A stretch of DNA of 59,586 bases, from the NCBI GenBank assembly GCA_005223085.1, contig NJBP01000006.1:1-59586 (forward strand). The letters are read 5' to 3'. The translations under genes and the position numbers were made by a program. The notes below the pieces were generated by a model. That model had not been told where the DNA came from and searched no databases. It saw only the letters and a list, made by a program, of their open reading frames with translations. The stretch is from Candidatus Aerophobetes bacterium Ae_b3b. GTDB lineage: Bacteria; Aerophobota; Aerophobia; Aerophobales; AE-B3A. Below are positions 1 through 8,307 of this stretch, in pieces (the first letter of the stretch is position 1; each line of letters opens with the position of its first letter).

Positions 1-228
1 GTGAGTCTTTGTCCTCAAAGAGCCATAAGCATTGTCTGGGGCAAGGCTGATATTAACCAGGCAAGATGCACCAACTGTCATTGGTGCCAGGAGATCTGCT
101 CTACGGGGGCAATTAAAGAAGAGGTTAAAGCCATTTCCTTAGATGAACTAAAACTGATCTTCCAAAATTTGGAAGAAGAAATAAACAAAACCGTGCAAAG
201 GCTCAAAAAGCTAGAAAATAAAAGATAA
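1..228 (+). CDS. Ferredoxin-type 4Fe-4S protein, C-terminal fragment
   Basis: The reading frame is open at the window edge, so the 5' end lies outside. It begins with the Cys-Pro that usually closes one 4Fe-4S motif. A second cluster motif, CTNCHWCQEIC, follows at residues 23-33, then a 35-residue charged tail that could form a coiled coil. The spacing resembles the C-terminal dicluster ferredoxin module of DUF362 proteins as well as free-standing ferredoxins, so I give only the general class. It would carry electrons in the cytoplasm. The gene ends just before a DUF89 remnant. Confidence 0.6.
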   Translation: MSLCPQRAISIVWGKADINQARCTNCHWCQEICSTGAIKEEVKAISLDELKLIFQNLEEEINKTVQRLKKLENKR

Positions 229-237
229 AATGTAAGA

Positions 238-333
238 ATGAAAACCTACTTGGATTGTATCCCTTGTTTCTTCAGGCAGGGACTGGAGGCTGCTCGAATG
301 GTCACAGAGGATGAGGGAAACCAAGGGATCTAG
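238..333 (+). pseudogene. DUF89 family N-terminal remnant
   Basis: An ATG-initiated frame of 31 residues begins MKTYLDCIPCFFRQGLEAA, which is the characteristic start of DUF89 (ARMT1-like metal-dependent damage-control phosphatase) proteins, usually about 280-290 residues. It stops after QGI at 331-333. The next 120 bp hold no recognisable continuation before the glutaredoxin gene. What is seen is a family-typical start followed by a stop; that it is a decayed remnant after an internal deletion is inference. Confidence 0.55.
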
Positions 334-458
334 GATGCAAGGCAGGGGATATAGTCCTAAAAGGACAAGTTACCAGCGCTGCTATTCATTCAGTCAGTTT
401 TCAAAGGAGAGATCTGGAGGCAGGTGTTAAACTTGAGTTTTAACTAGAGGAGACTAAT

Positions 459-716
459 ATGGGAACGAAAAGGTATCCCCGGGTCATTTTATTCTCTTCA
501 GGATCCTGTCCCTGGTGTAGTCGAACCAAGAGTTATCTTCGCCAGAAAGGAATCAGGGTAAAAGAGGTAAGAGTGGATAAGGACCCGGATGCCGCTAAAG
601 ATGTAGTAAGAATGACCGGTCAGATGGGTGTACCGGTTCTTTTAATCGGCACGACAAAAATGGTGGGATTTGATAAGGGAAGAATAGATCGACTGTTAGG
701 ATTAAAAAGAAGCTAG
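459..716 (+). CDS. Glutaredoxin-family protein
   Basis: The 85-residue product has a thioredoxin fold with the redox motif CPWC at residues 17-20. A cis-proline stretch (MGVPVLLIG) follows, then VGFDKGRIDRLLG, typical of NrdH-like and bacterial glutaredoxin-like proteins. It should act as a cytosolic dithiol reductant, perhaps with a thioredoxin reductase encoded elsewhere. The ATG at 459 is preceded by the Shine-Dalgarno sequence AGAGGAG. Length is normal for the family. The 209 bp after it to the CDF gene hold nothing I recognise beyond a 9-codon frame at 730. Confidence 0.85.
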   Translation: MGTKRYPRVILFSSGSCPWCSRTKSYLRQKGIRVKEVRVDKDPDAAKDVVRMTGQMGVPVLLIGTTKMVGFDKGRIDRLLGLKRS

Positions 717-925
717 AAAGGAGAAAGACATGTCAGAGATGACATTTTTGGAGTAGAGAAGCTAAAGTTGAAGCTTAGACATCATCCAGTTAAAATCACT
801 TTTCAGTCAGAACCGGCACATAAAGCGATTTTCTGAAGATTGGCTAGGGAAAGGTAAAAGACTCTCAGGTAAGAATTATCAAAAGACTTAATCAGAATGA
901 GAGGGGTGCATTAGTTGAGGGGATA

Positions 926-2125
926 ATGATGGAAAGGAGTGAGAGGACATCCTTATTTTCAGTAGGAATGAATATCATCCTGTTTTTTCTTAAGTATTTT
1001 TTAGGGGTATTTTCAGGAAGTCTCGCTCTAATAGCCGACTCTATACATTCTATCTCTGATGTCATTGGCTCAGTAGCAGTTTTTATCGGCCTAAAGATTT
1101 CTAAGAGGAAAAGCAAAGCTTTCCCCTACGGACTCTATAAAGTGGAAAATCTAATTGCCCTAGTTAGCTCCCTTCTCATTTTCTTCGCCGGTTACGAGAT
1201 CATTACCTGGGCAGTCAAGGGCAAGGGAGCCCCTCTGCTAAAGAATTTATCCCCTACCCTAGCAGGTATTCTTTCGATTTTGGTCATCGTCTACGGTTTC
1301 ATGCGATACGAAAGAAAGATAGCCAAGTCGACCGGCTCTCCCTCGCTTGCCGCTGATGCTGAAGAGTACAAAACAGATTTATATTCCACTCTAGTGATTC
1401 TGGGTAGTTTTCTAGGTAGTTTTCTCGGGATACATCTGGACCGAATCGCCTCCGTTATAGTCTCAGTATTTATCTTTAAGGCCGGCGGAGTGCTTTTCAT
1501 AAATGCGATCAAGGTCTTACTAGATGCTTCGCTCGATTTTGCAACTCTGGACAAGGTCAAAAGTGTTATATTAAAAGAGCCCCGGGTGGATGAGTTAAAG
1601 TCACTTACCGGAAGAAATTCCGGTAGATACAAGTTCATTGAGGCAGATGTTACTCTTAGGGTGACAGATCTAGAAAGAGCACACCAAATAAGCCAGAGAT
1701 TAGAAGAGAAGATAAGAAAAGATATTCCCTACGTAGATCACATCCTCATCCACTATGAGCCTATCAAAAAGGAATTCAGCCATATTGCCATTCCCTGCAT
1801 AGCCAAAGACAACCAAGTAAGTGAACACTTTGGTGAGGCACCTACTTTTCTTATACTAACGGTAAAGTTTAAGGATAATTCCTTAGTCCGGCAAAATAGT
1901 TTGACGAACCCTTATCTATTAGAAGAGAAAGGAAAGGGCATACTGGTAGCTGAGCTTTTAGTGAAAAACGGTGTGGACAGGGTGGTGGTAAGGGAAAAAT
2001 TCCGTGGCAAAGGACCAGAATATGTCTTTCGGGAGGCTGGCGTGGAGGTTACCGTCACCAAGAAATCTGATTTAAAAAAGGTAATGGCTGAATTGAAAAT
2101 AAAGGCCGGTCTAGTAGCTGATTAA
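926..2125 (+). CDS. CDF cation efflux protein fused to NifX-like domain
   Basis: Residues 10-210 are a cation diffusion facilitator membrane domain with about six helices. The metal-binding stretch of helix 2 is visible as ADSIHSISD (D38, H41, D45). A cytoplasmic CDF C-terminal domain follows at about 210-285. Residues about 288-390 match the dinitrogenase iron-molybdenum cofactor (NifX/NifB C-terminal) fold, starting FSHIAIPCIAKDNQVSEHFG with the usual SEHFG signature. It should export divalent metal (Zn, Fe, Mn or Co; not resolvable) from the cytoplasm, with the NifX-like part as a possible metallocluster or metal sensor (inference). ATG at 926 or 929 are both possible. Confidence 0.85.
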   Translation: MMERSERTSLFSVGMNIILFFLKYFLGVFSGSLALIADSIHSISDVIGSVAVFIGLKISKRKSKAFPYGLYKVENLIALVSSLLIFFAGYEIITWAVKGKGAPLLKNLSPTLAGILSILVIVYGFMRYERKIAKSTGSPSLAADAEEYKTDLYSTLVILGSFLGSFLGIHLDRIASVIVSVFIFKAGGVLFINAIKVLLDASLDFATLDKVKSVILKEPRVDELKSLTGRNSGRYKFIEADVTLRVTDLERAHQISQRLEEKIRKDIPYVDHILIHYEPIKKEFSHIAIPCIAKDNQVSEHFGEAPTFLILTVKFKDNSLVRQNSLTNPYLLEEKGKGILVAELLVKNGVDRVVVREKFRGKGPEYVFREAGVEVTVTKKSDLKKVMAELKIKAGLVAD

Positions 2126-2438
2126 AGATAAAACCCACCATTTTTCAAGCCTGCAAGAAGAGTCGTTTGGTTTCATTACCGGAGGCTGCCAAGCTCGAGT
2201 CCAAAAAACTGGGTGGATCTATCTCTCCTACCTCATATAATCGCATCACTGTGGGTTTTGTGGCAGTAATTTGGAGAAACTCATTACCATCGCTGGAAAC
2301 TTGGTGGGTCAATCTGGATCGCCGACTGGGTGATGATTGCCTCAAGGCTGTCAACGGAAAATCGCTTTAGTTCGGCCACTTGCTCCGACGATTGAGAACA
2401 GCCAACCATTGAGGCTCAAGGATTTTTGGTAGATTCTG
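2126..2438. other. Intergenic region, no gene recognised
   Basis: This 313-bp gap lies between the convergent ends of the CDF gene and the symporter gene. Two overlapping frames of 67-69 codons, one on each strand, span it, but neither has a recognisable motif or a convincing ribosome site. I see no strong terminator hairpin. Confidence 0.4.
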
Positions 2439-3926
2439 TTAAGAGCTCTTGAAAACGGAGTCAAAGAGATCAAAGAATTTGGCTATGCGTTTTTCCGGTG
2501 GTGGTGAAGTTAAATAACTAACTACTATGAGAGTAGCCGTTGCCACAATTAAACTGGGCAGGATGGGTAAAGATCCTAATGAAAACCCTTTGGGGAGAAC
2601 TCCATAAATAAGCAAAACGGCCACTGCCTCGCCGGTGAGGATGGAGCTAATCGCCCCCCATTTAGTGGCTCTTTTCCAGTAAAGGGCAGCAATAGTTGCT
2701 GGATAAAGCACTCCTATCCCGGTAAATGCAGAAGCGGTGATAGCGACCAGAGTGGAGACCGGCCTTAAAGCAATAACGAACCCAAATACACATAAAATTA
2801 TCGTTATTATCCGTCCCATTGTCACCTGGTGCTGGCTAGTGGCCTTTTTATTGATGAAGGGAACGTAAAGATCTCGGGTGAGGATTGAGCTCAGGGCAAG
2901 CACCTGAGAGTCTGCCGTGGAAATTAATGCGGCAAGCGATCCAGAGAGGATGATGGCTACCAGCCAGGCTGGAGCAAACTTGACCATTAAGAGAGGAAGA
3001 ATTTTATCCACCGCCGGTCCCTCCAGGCCCGGGATAACGGTATACCCCATGGCTCCAATCCAGACGGGGAAAAAGAAGACCACTAAACACACCAAGGGGA
3101 ACAGAATCATCATTCGCTTGATGACGTTTACATTTTTGGGAATATACATCCGCATCCAAAGATGAGGCATCAAAGGATCAGCCACCACCCACAGCAAAAG
3201 AAAACCAAACCACACCCCAGGAGAGAAAAACTCTCCCACCCCCGGTCTTGAAAGATGCTCTGGGCTTTCGGCGGCAAGCCTTTCCACCACCGAAGGCAAC
3301 CCCCCCACGTTTTTAACCACCAGGCCAAAGGCTATAGCCAGACATCCCAGCATCATTATTCCCATGAAGGTATCGGTCCAGGCAACACTTCTCATGCCTC
3401 CTAAAATCAAAACAATCATAAAAAGAGTGATAAGACCTGCTCCGGCAACATAAGGAATCACTCCCTGGGATAACTCCTCCAGGACATATCCGGCTCCCAT
3501 AGCTTGAACGGCCAGATAGGGCAGGACAAAGATCACCATTACCACGGCATAAATTATTTGCAGCTCTTTACCGAACCGATCTTTTATTAACTCTGGAGGT
3601 GAGACATATCCGAATTTTTTACCCAGGAGCCATACCCGGTATCCAAACACGTAGAAGTTTATGGAGATGAGAGCCGTTCCCACCCCGATTGGTCCATACC
3701 ATCCCAGCCCTCGGCTATATCCCCATCCGGCACATCCCAGGAAAGTGAAAGCACTGCAAAGGGTAGCAAAATAGGTAAAGAGAGTAACGAAGCTGCCCAT
3801 AGTTCTACTTGCGGCAAAATAATCCTCTACAGTTTTTCTGCCAATTCGGTAGCCATAAAGTCCTAGAAAAGCTATTAAGGCCAGGAAAGTTATAAGAATG
3901 GCAAGTGAGGTAGTAATCTCGGACAC
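2439..3926 (-). CDS. Sodium:solute symporter (SSS family)
   Basis: A 495-residue membrane protein of about 13 helices with SSS (SLC5-like) hallmarks: an early GYRIGRKTVEDYFAASRTMG stretch, the glycine-rich helix around GWGYSRGLGWYG, and ISTADSQVLALSSI in the conserved helix 8 region. It should import a small organic solute with Na+; the substrate cannot be read. The frame is open back to 4070, but the start is placed at GTG 3926: GGGG lies about 7 bases upstream, and this puts it 9 bases after the stop of the small partner gene. The longer frame would overlap that gene and adds a Cys-rich, non-membrane N-terminus unlike the family. Confidence 0.85.
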   Translation of the reverse strand: MSEITTSLAILITFLALIAFLGLYGYRIGRKTVEDYFAASRTMGSFVTLFTYFATLCSAFTFLGCAGWGYSRGLGWYGPIGVGTALISINFYVFGYRVWLLGKKFGYVSPPELIKDRFGKELQIIYAVVMVIFVLPYLAVQAMGAGYVLEELSQGVIPYVAGAGLITLFMIVLILGGMRSVAWTDTFMGIMMLGCLAIAFGLVVKNVGGLPSVVERLAAESPEHLSRPGVGEFFSPGVWFGFLLLWVVADPLMPHLWMRMYIPKNVNVIKRMMILFPLVCLVVFFFPVWIGAMGYTVIPGLEGPAVDKILPLLMVKFAPAWLVAIILSGSLAALISTADSQVLALSSILTRDLYVPFINKKATSQHQVTMGRIITIILCVFGFVIALRPVSTLVAITASAFTGIGVLYPATIAALYWKRATKWGAISSILTGEAVAVLLIYGVLPKGFSLGSLPILPSLIVATATLIVVSYLTSPPPEKRIAKFFDLFDSVFKSS

Positions 3927-3934
3927 TTTATCCC

Positions 3935-4174
3935 CTATTTCTCCGGAGGTTTTGGCCAATAAAACCTGGCAAAGGCAGCGGCAATAACAACGTAGGCTAT
4001 TATAAGCAAGACATCGTAAAGAAACCAACCCGGAAGCCAACCCCCTATCAATGGGCGGTGGCTGCCCCATGACCAGAAATCATGGTACAATATGAATATA
4101 ATGGCGAAAAGGATATACCAGATGAGAGCTTTCTTGGTATGAGGTAGCCAGAAAGGTAAGCCTTTTTTCTTCAT
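3935..4174 (-). CDS. Small membrane protein, DUF3311-like symporter partner
   Basis: The 79-residue product has two hydrophobic segments (about residues 17-31 and 49-69) separated by a loop HRPLIGGWLPGWF. This resembles DUF3311 and related small proteins encoded directly upstream of SSS symporters. It sits in the same operon, 8 bp before the symporter start. A role as an accessory subunit is inferred from the arrangement. Length and topology fit; sequence similarity is modest. Confidence 0.65.
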   Translation of the reverse strand: MKKKGLPFWLPHTKKALIWYILFAIIFILYHDFWSWGSHRPLIGGWLPGWFLYDVLLIIAYVVIAAAFARFYWPKPPEK

Positions 4175-4219
4175 AGATTTGGATGCTTGGCGTCTTTGAG
4201 GAAGATTTCCTGATTCGGG

Positions 4220-5308
4220 TTACATTCGCTGTACCAGTCCCTCAATATCTACATACTGACTCACCAGCTTCTCGGTTTCTTTTACTTTATCCTCATCAGT
4301 GGAGCGAATTTTGACTCTTCGCTCATGGATTCTCTTGGTGGTGGTGTAGGTATCGTTTCCCGAGGCCAGTATAGAAAAATTGCAACTTTTCATCAATCTC
4401 CGAATCTTTATATGGGGAGCGAATCCCCCAGTAAGAACCATCCCGGCAACTTCAAAATTATCCTCTATTTCCGATTTACTTCCCGCGATAATGGCAAGGA
4501 TAATGTCATCTCTATCTCCCGGAACAATGACGAGACTGTGAGACTTGATGTGTCCCAGAGCATGATAAGGTTCCATGGCCGCAACCAATATATTGACTAC
4601 CTTGTTGTCGAGATATTCTTCTCCACAAAGGACCCTACTTTGGCTGGCTTCCTGGATTTGTTCCATGGTGGGATAGGTCAAGGATTGCTGGAAGGGTATT
4701 ACACCAAACAACTTAATTCCTTTTCTTTCCAGGCCCTTTTGAGTTATGGCTTTTATTTTATCGTATTTAGCAGGGAGAACCTTATTGATAACCACACCCA
4801 GCACTTCAACCCCTTCTTGATCAAAAAGAGCTTTATTTATAACAATTTCATCAATGGGTCGGCCAATTCCTCCAATGGATATGAGAAGAACTTTTGATCC
4901 CAATAGTTTTGCTACCGAGGCATTAGAAAGGTCAATCACCGCTCCCACTCCGGCATGTCCGGTTCCCTCGATAAGTATTAGTTCCTTTCCTTTACGTATT
5001 CTTTCAAAAGCGCCCCGGATCTGCTGAACTAGTTTTTCTTTGTTCCCTCTCTCAATGTACTCTTCAGTAAATCCCTTTTTCACAACGATAGGATTCATGT
5101 CTCCCAGATTATCTTTCATTCCACAGACATCCCTCATCAGAGCCACATCTTCGTCTATTTCATACCCCTCTCTCAGGATGTAGTGTTGGCCCACTGGCTT
5201 CATAAAGCCTGCCTTAGGAAATTTCTTTCTAAGAGCTTGAAGAAGTCCTAGAGAAAGGGTAGATTTACCATCGTTTTGTCTCGTAGCTGCGATAAATAGT
5301 GATTTCAT
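4220..5308 (-). CDS. BioD-like P-loop protein with DRTGG domain (Pta N-terminal type)
   Basis: This 362-residue cytosolic protein starts MKSLFIAATRQNDGKSTLSL, a BioD-type P-loop with GKST at residues 14-17. The first 210 residues are the dethiobiotin-synthetase-like NTPase (AAA_26), with IEGTGHAGVG as the second conserved block. Residues about 215-325 form a DRTGG domain (LVIVPGDRDDIILAII, then VLTGGFAPH). The same pair forms the N-terminal part of long phosphotransacetylases, but the catalytic Pta domain is absent, as in stand-alone COG0857 proteins. A regulatory or nucleotide-sensing role is likely but unproven. It has its own promoter at 5401-5429 and may lead the symporter genes. Confidence 0.75.
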   Translation of the reverse strand: MKSLFIAATRQNDGKSTLSLGLLQALRKKFPKAGFMKPVGQHYILREGYEIDEDVALMRDVCGMKDNLGDMNPIVVKKGFTEEYIERGNKEKLVQQIRGAFERIRKGKELILIEGTGHAGVGAVIDLSNASVAKLLGSKVLLISIGGIGRPIDEIVINKALFDQEGVEVLGVVINKVLPAKYDKIKAITQKGLERKGIKLFGVIPFQQSLTYPTMEQIQEASQSRVLCGEEYLDNKVVNILVAAMEPYHALGHIKSHSLVIVPGDRDDIILAIIAGSKSEIEDNFEVAGMVLTGGFAPHIKIRRLMKSCNFSILASGNDTYTTTKRIHERRVKIRSTDEDKVKETEKLVSQYVDIEGLVQRM

Positions 5309-5400
5309 CCCCCACCTTCTCTGTCGAGGGTATTTGGCCTCTCGACTCCACTATCGAGTAATTCAGACTTTTGAACTATCAGACGAAATTCAACAAAGGG

Positions 5401-5429
5401 ATTATATCAGCCTCGATACGCTCTGTCAA
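5401..5429 (-). promoter_or_regulatory. Sigma-70 promoter for the BioD/DRTGG gene
   Basis: On the minus strand TTGACA (5429-5424) and TATAAT (5406-5401) are separated by 17 bp, a full consensus match. The predicted transcript starts near 5394, about 85 bases before the ATG at 5308. The leader contains complementary GTCGAG/CTCGAC arms that could fold. Confidence 0.7.
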
Positions 5430-5569
5430 TTTTTAGCTGGACTGCCATTGTTGATTTCATGGTTTTACAAATTCCTCATTCATGCTATAATAATTAGCTC
5501 CAACCACTACTTTGCAAAGAATTCATGAGATTTATACGCGTATTGAGGGGAAGAGTCCCGAGATATTTC

Positions 5570-5598
5570 TTGACTTTGATTCTTGAGCTGGCTATAAT
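5570..5598 (+). promoter_or_regulatory. Sigma-70 promoter for the DUF2062 gene
   Basis: TTGACT (5570-5575) and TATAAT (5593-5598) are spaced 17 bp apart, about 90 bases upstream of the DUF2062 start. The rest of the 5309-5688 gap shows no gene. Confidence 0.65.
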
Positions 5599-5688
5599 TG
5601 GACTATCCTAAAGACTGACCACAAAAAAAGAGGACGATAAAAATAAGAATCAACCTAGAGTACGGTTTTGAATATAGAGGAAGAAAAA

Positions 5689-6171
5689 ATGAGGGCCAAA
5701 AGGTGGTTTTCTTTATCTGGTCTTAAAACGCTCATCAAGAAACTGGTGCGAGTCGATGATTCTCCAAAAAGAATAGCCCGAGGAGTGGCCATTGGTGTTT
5801 TTTGGGGAATCCTTCCTACCTTTGGATTCGCTATACTCTTTTCCTTACCTACGGCAGTCCTTTTTAGGGCAAACAAATTCTCCGCTATTCTGGGTACTTT
5901 CGTTGCCAATCCTTTCACCACACCCTTTATATACGCCTTTGAATATAAAATTGGTCAGCTAGTTTTGAGAGCTACTCCCTTGCCTTTTTCCTGGAGTCTT
6001 TTCAGATTAGAAAATCTACTAAACTTAAGTAGATCGCTTTTAGTGGGAAGCTTCCTTTTAGCCACCGGTATGACACTCCTAACTTATTTTTTAACCTTCA
6101 GGATTGTCCTTGGGTACAGGAGAAAAAAGTCATTAAAAGCGACATCCAGCAAAATGGCCCCTGGTCTATAA
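5689..6171 (+). CDS. DUF2062 domain membrane protein
   Basis: The 160-residue product carries the DUF2062 pattern: [19 protein letters not shown], then a hydrophobic segment, then [21 protein letters not shown], and a final helix near residues 120-145. The family consists of small inner-membrane proteins of unknown function. ATG 5689 is chosen because AGAGGAAG lies just upstream; a TTG at 5668 would extend it by 7 residues. Its 3' end overlaps the 3' end of ruvB by 6 bp in convergent orientation. Confidence 0.8.
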   Translation: MRAKRWFSLSGLKTLIKKLVRVDDSPKRIARGVAIGVFWGILPTFGFAILFSLPTAVLFRANKFSAILGTFVANPFTTPFIYAFEYKIGQLVLRATPLPFSWSLFRLENLLNLSRSLLVGSFLLATGMTLLTYFLTFRIVLGYRRKKSLKATSSKMAPGL

Positions 6172-7194
6172 AGGTAACTCTGTCTGTCTTTCTTCCTGCT
6201 TTCTTTTCTTGAAATATTGATATAGAAGGTGGGTAGCCACTCTTCCCTTGGGAGTGCGATTGATAAATCCTTCCTGAACCAGATAAGGCTCGTAGACCTC
6301 CTCAATAGTTTCAGGCTCCTCATTTACCACCATGGCCAACGTTTTCAGTCCTACCGGCCCTCCATTGAATTTATAGAGGATGGTCTCCAGAATCTTTCGA
6401 TCCATGCTGTCGAGGCCCTTTCCATCTACCTCCAGCATAGCCAGGGCCTGATTGGCCATTTTTTGGGTTACAATGCCCTCTCCCTTTACCTGGGCATAGT
6501 CTCTTACCCGGCGAAGAAGCCGATTAGCAATTCTGGGGGTACCTCGCGATCGACGAGCTATCTCCCGGGCACCCTTTAGCTCAATCTCTATCTTTAAAAT
6601 TGCCGCAGACCTCAGGACTATCTTATATAGATCTTGTTTTCCGTAAAAGTCCAGCCGGCTCACTACTCCGAATCTATTGCGTAAAGGGGAGGTAAGAAGT
6701 CCAGCTCTGGTGGTTGCTCCCACTAAGGTAAAGTGAGGAAGAGATAGTTTAACCGACCTGGTACGGGCCCCTTTTCCTAAAATTATATCTACTTTGAAGT
6801 CCTCCATAGCTGAATAGAGCACTTCCTCAACTTGGGGCGGAAGGCGGTGAATTTCATCTATGAAAAGGACATCTCCATCCTGAAGTTCGGTATTGGTAAG
6901 GATCTTAGCTAGATCACCGGGACGATCTATAGCTGAACCACTTATAGATTGAATCCCCCCTTCCATCTCGTTGGCAATGATATAAGCCAGGGTGGTTTTT
7001 CCCAGACCGGGAGGTCCGTAAAGGAGGGTGTGGTCTAGAGCGTCACCTCGCTGTTTTGCCGCCTGGATGAAAATCCCTAGATTTTCCTTTATTCTACTCT
7101 GTCCAACGAACTCCGCCATCTTCTGGGGACGAAGGATAAATTCAAATCCACTTTCTTCTTCCTGCAGAATAGGGATACTGATCCTTTCTTCCAT
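6166..7194 (-). CDS. ruvB: Holliday junction DNA helicase RuvB
   Basis: This is a full-length 342-residue RuvB. It has Walker [10 protein letters not shown] at residues 60-68, Walker [12 protein letters not shown] at 108-118, the sensor stretch [11 protein letters not shown] and the C-terminal winged-helix domain with [16 protein letters not shown] and FINRTPKGR. It forms the hexameric motor that drives branch migration of Holliday junctions with RuvA. It follows ruvA after 119 bp on the same strand. ruvC is not next to them. Confidence 0.97.
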   Translation of the reverse strand: MEERISIPILQEEESGFEFILRPQKMAEFVGQSRIKENLGIFIQAAKQRGDALDHTLLYGPPGLGKTTLAYIIANEMEGGIQSISGSAIDRPGDLAKILTNTELQDGDVLFIDEIHRLPPQVEEVLYSAMEDFKVDIILGKGARTRSVKLSLPHFTLVGATTRAGLLTSPLRNRFGVVSRLDFYGKQDLYKIVLRSAAILKIEIELKGAREIARRSRGTPRIANRLLRRVRDYAQVKGEGIVTQKMANQALAMLEVDGKGLDSMDRKILETILYKFNGGPVGLKTLAMVVNEEPETIEEVYEPYLVQEGFINRTPKGRVATHLLYQYFKKRKQEERQTELPL

Positions 7195-7313
7195 TATCCT
7201 CCCTTTAATCTCACCAGGCTGGATTTATAGTGTCTTTTCGAAGGCATCCCCATACTATTTTAATCATTAGTAAAGCGCGAAATCGTTTCTCTCATTCTGA
7301 TCCCTGACTCTTG

Positions 7314-7889
7314 TTATATATGCCTTAGAGCTTCCCGGATTAATCCGGCTAAATCTACTCCTTCTTCAGTTGATCTCAGAGCTTCTTTTACCGCCTTTTC
7401 GGCTTCTTTTCGGGTATATCCCAGGGAAATCAGCGCGGACAGGGTATCCTTGGTTATAGTTTCTTTGCCCGGCTCCACTATCTCCTCTTCTTCAACTCTT
7501 TCTTTCAATTCTAGAATTAACCTTTGGGCAGTTTTACCTCCTATGCCAGGAACATGAGTTAAGGTGGCTAGATCTCCCTTTTTTATAGCCCTCTTGAACT
7601 CAGAAGGTGAAATCCTGGAGACAATCCGCAAAGCCGACTTAGGACCTATTTTAGAAATCGAGATGAGGAGGCCGAAGAAGTCTCTCTCCTCCTGGGTAAC
7701 AAAACCATACAGGGTAAGTCCATTCTCTCGCCAATGTAGATAGGTATTTATCTTTATTTCTTTTCCTTCTGGAGGAAGGAGATCGAAGCTGGATAAGGGT
7801 ATATTAATTTCGTATCCCACTCCTCCGACCTCCACAATGATAAAGGCAGGAGATTTATACTTGAGGATCCCTTTAAGGTAATGGATCAT
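7314..7889 (-). CDS. ruvA: Holliday junction DNA helicase subunit RuvA
   Basis: The 191-residue protein has the RuvA layout: an N-terminal OB fold (MIHYLKGILKY, then VGGVGYEI), tandem helix-hairpin-helix motifs (ISKIGPKSALRI and LTHVPGIGGKTAQRL) and a C-terminal UBA-like domain (ALISLGYTRKEAEKAV). It binds the four-way junction and loads RuvB. Its start lies 8 bp after the stop of the KorD-like ferredoxin gene, so the three genes look like one operon. Confidence 0.97.
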   Translation of the reverse strand: MIHYLKGILKYKSPAFIIVEVGGVGYEINIPLSSFDLLPPEGKEIKINTYLHWRENGLTLYGFVTQEERDFFGLLISISKIGPKSALRIVSRISPSEFKRAIKKGDLATLTHVPGIGGKTAQRLILELKERVEEEEIVEPGKETITKDTLSALISLGYTRKEAEKAVKEALRSTEEGVDLAGLIREALRHI

Positions 7890-7897
7890 TGGCTAGC

Positions 7898-8101
7898 CTA
7901 TTTATAGACAGTAATACTCACATCCGGACAGACGAGTGCACACAAGCTGCATCCAGTACAGTCTCCTGGATTTTTAAAGACTGCCGGATGGTAGCCTTTG
8001 TCATTAAAATTAGAATCAAGCTGGATTAAGTTTTTGGGACAGAACTTGACGCAGAAACCGCATCCCTTGCATCTCTTAGCATCAATTTCGATTTTGGGCA
8101 C
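7898..8101 (-). CDS. KorD-like 4Fe-4S ferredoxin subunit
   Basis: A dicluster ferredoxin of about 67 residues, with CKGCGFCVKFCPK as the first cluster motif and CTGCSLCALVCPD as the second. Opening with PKIEIDAKRCKGCG and ending right after the second cluster are typical of the delta subunit of 2-oxoacid:ferredoxin oxidoreductases (KorD/VorD). The GTG pair at 8101/8104 is chosen because AGGAAG lies about 8 bases upstream. The frame is open to 8242, but that adds a hydrophobic stretch foreign to the family. The alpha, beta and gamma subunits are not adjacent; a gamma-like subunit lies at 26387. Confidence 0.8.
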   Translation of the reverse strand: MPKIEIDAKRCKGCGFCVKFCPKNLIQLDSNFNDKGYHPAVFKNPGDCTGCSLCALVCPDVSITVYK

Positions 8102-8165
8102 CACTGTTCTTCTCTTCCTGTAAAAGAAACGAGATATTACTGTCGTAAATGAATCTCCATTTTCC

Positions 8166-8194
8166 ACACTATCACATAAATACAGAAAAGTCAA
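8166..8194 (-). promoter_or_regulatory. Probable promoter of korD-ruvA-ruvB
   Basis: On the minus strand TTGACT (8194-8189) and TAGTGT (8171-8166) are spaced 17 bp apart, about 65 bases before the GTG start. The -10 box is weak. Confidence 0.45.
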
Positions 8195-8235
8195 GGCAGA
8201 AAAGAGAAAGACAATGAAAAAACAAGACAGACATC

Positions 8236-8263
8236 TTGACACTTTTAAAAAATTGTTTATAAT
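8236..8263 (+). promoter_or_regulatory. Promoter of the RpiR-family regulator
   Basis: TTGACA (8236-8241) and TATAAT (8258-8263) are spaced 16 bp apart, 45 bases upstream of the ATG at 8308. Both boxes match consensus. Confidence 0.7.
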
Positions 8264-8307
8264 AAAACTAAGTTCCTTCTATATCTTTTTTGAAAGAATT
8301 GAGTTCT

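Noticed and set aside
4325-4897. Plus-strand 190-codon frame
   Set aside because: It is the opposite-strand shadow of the well-supported BioD/DRTGG gene.
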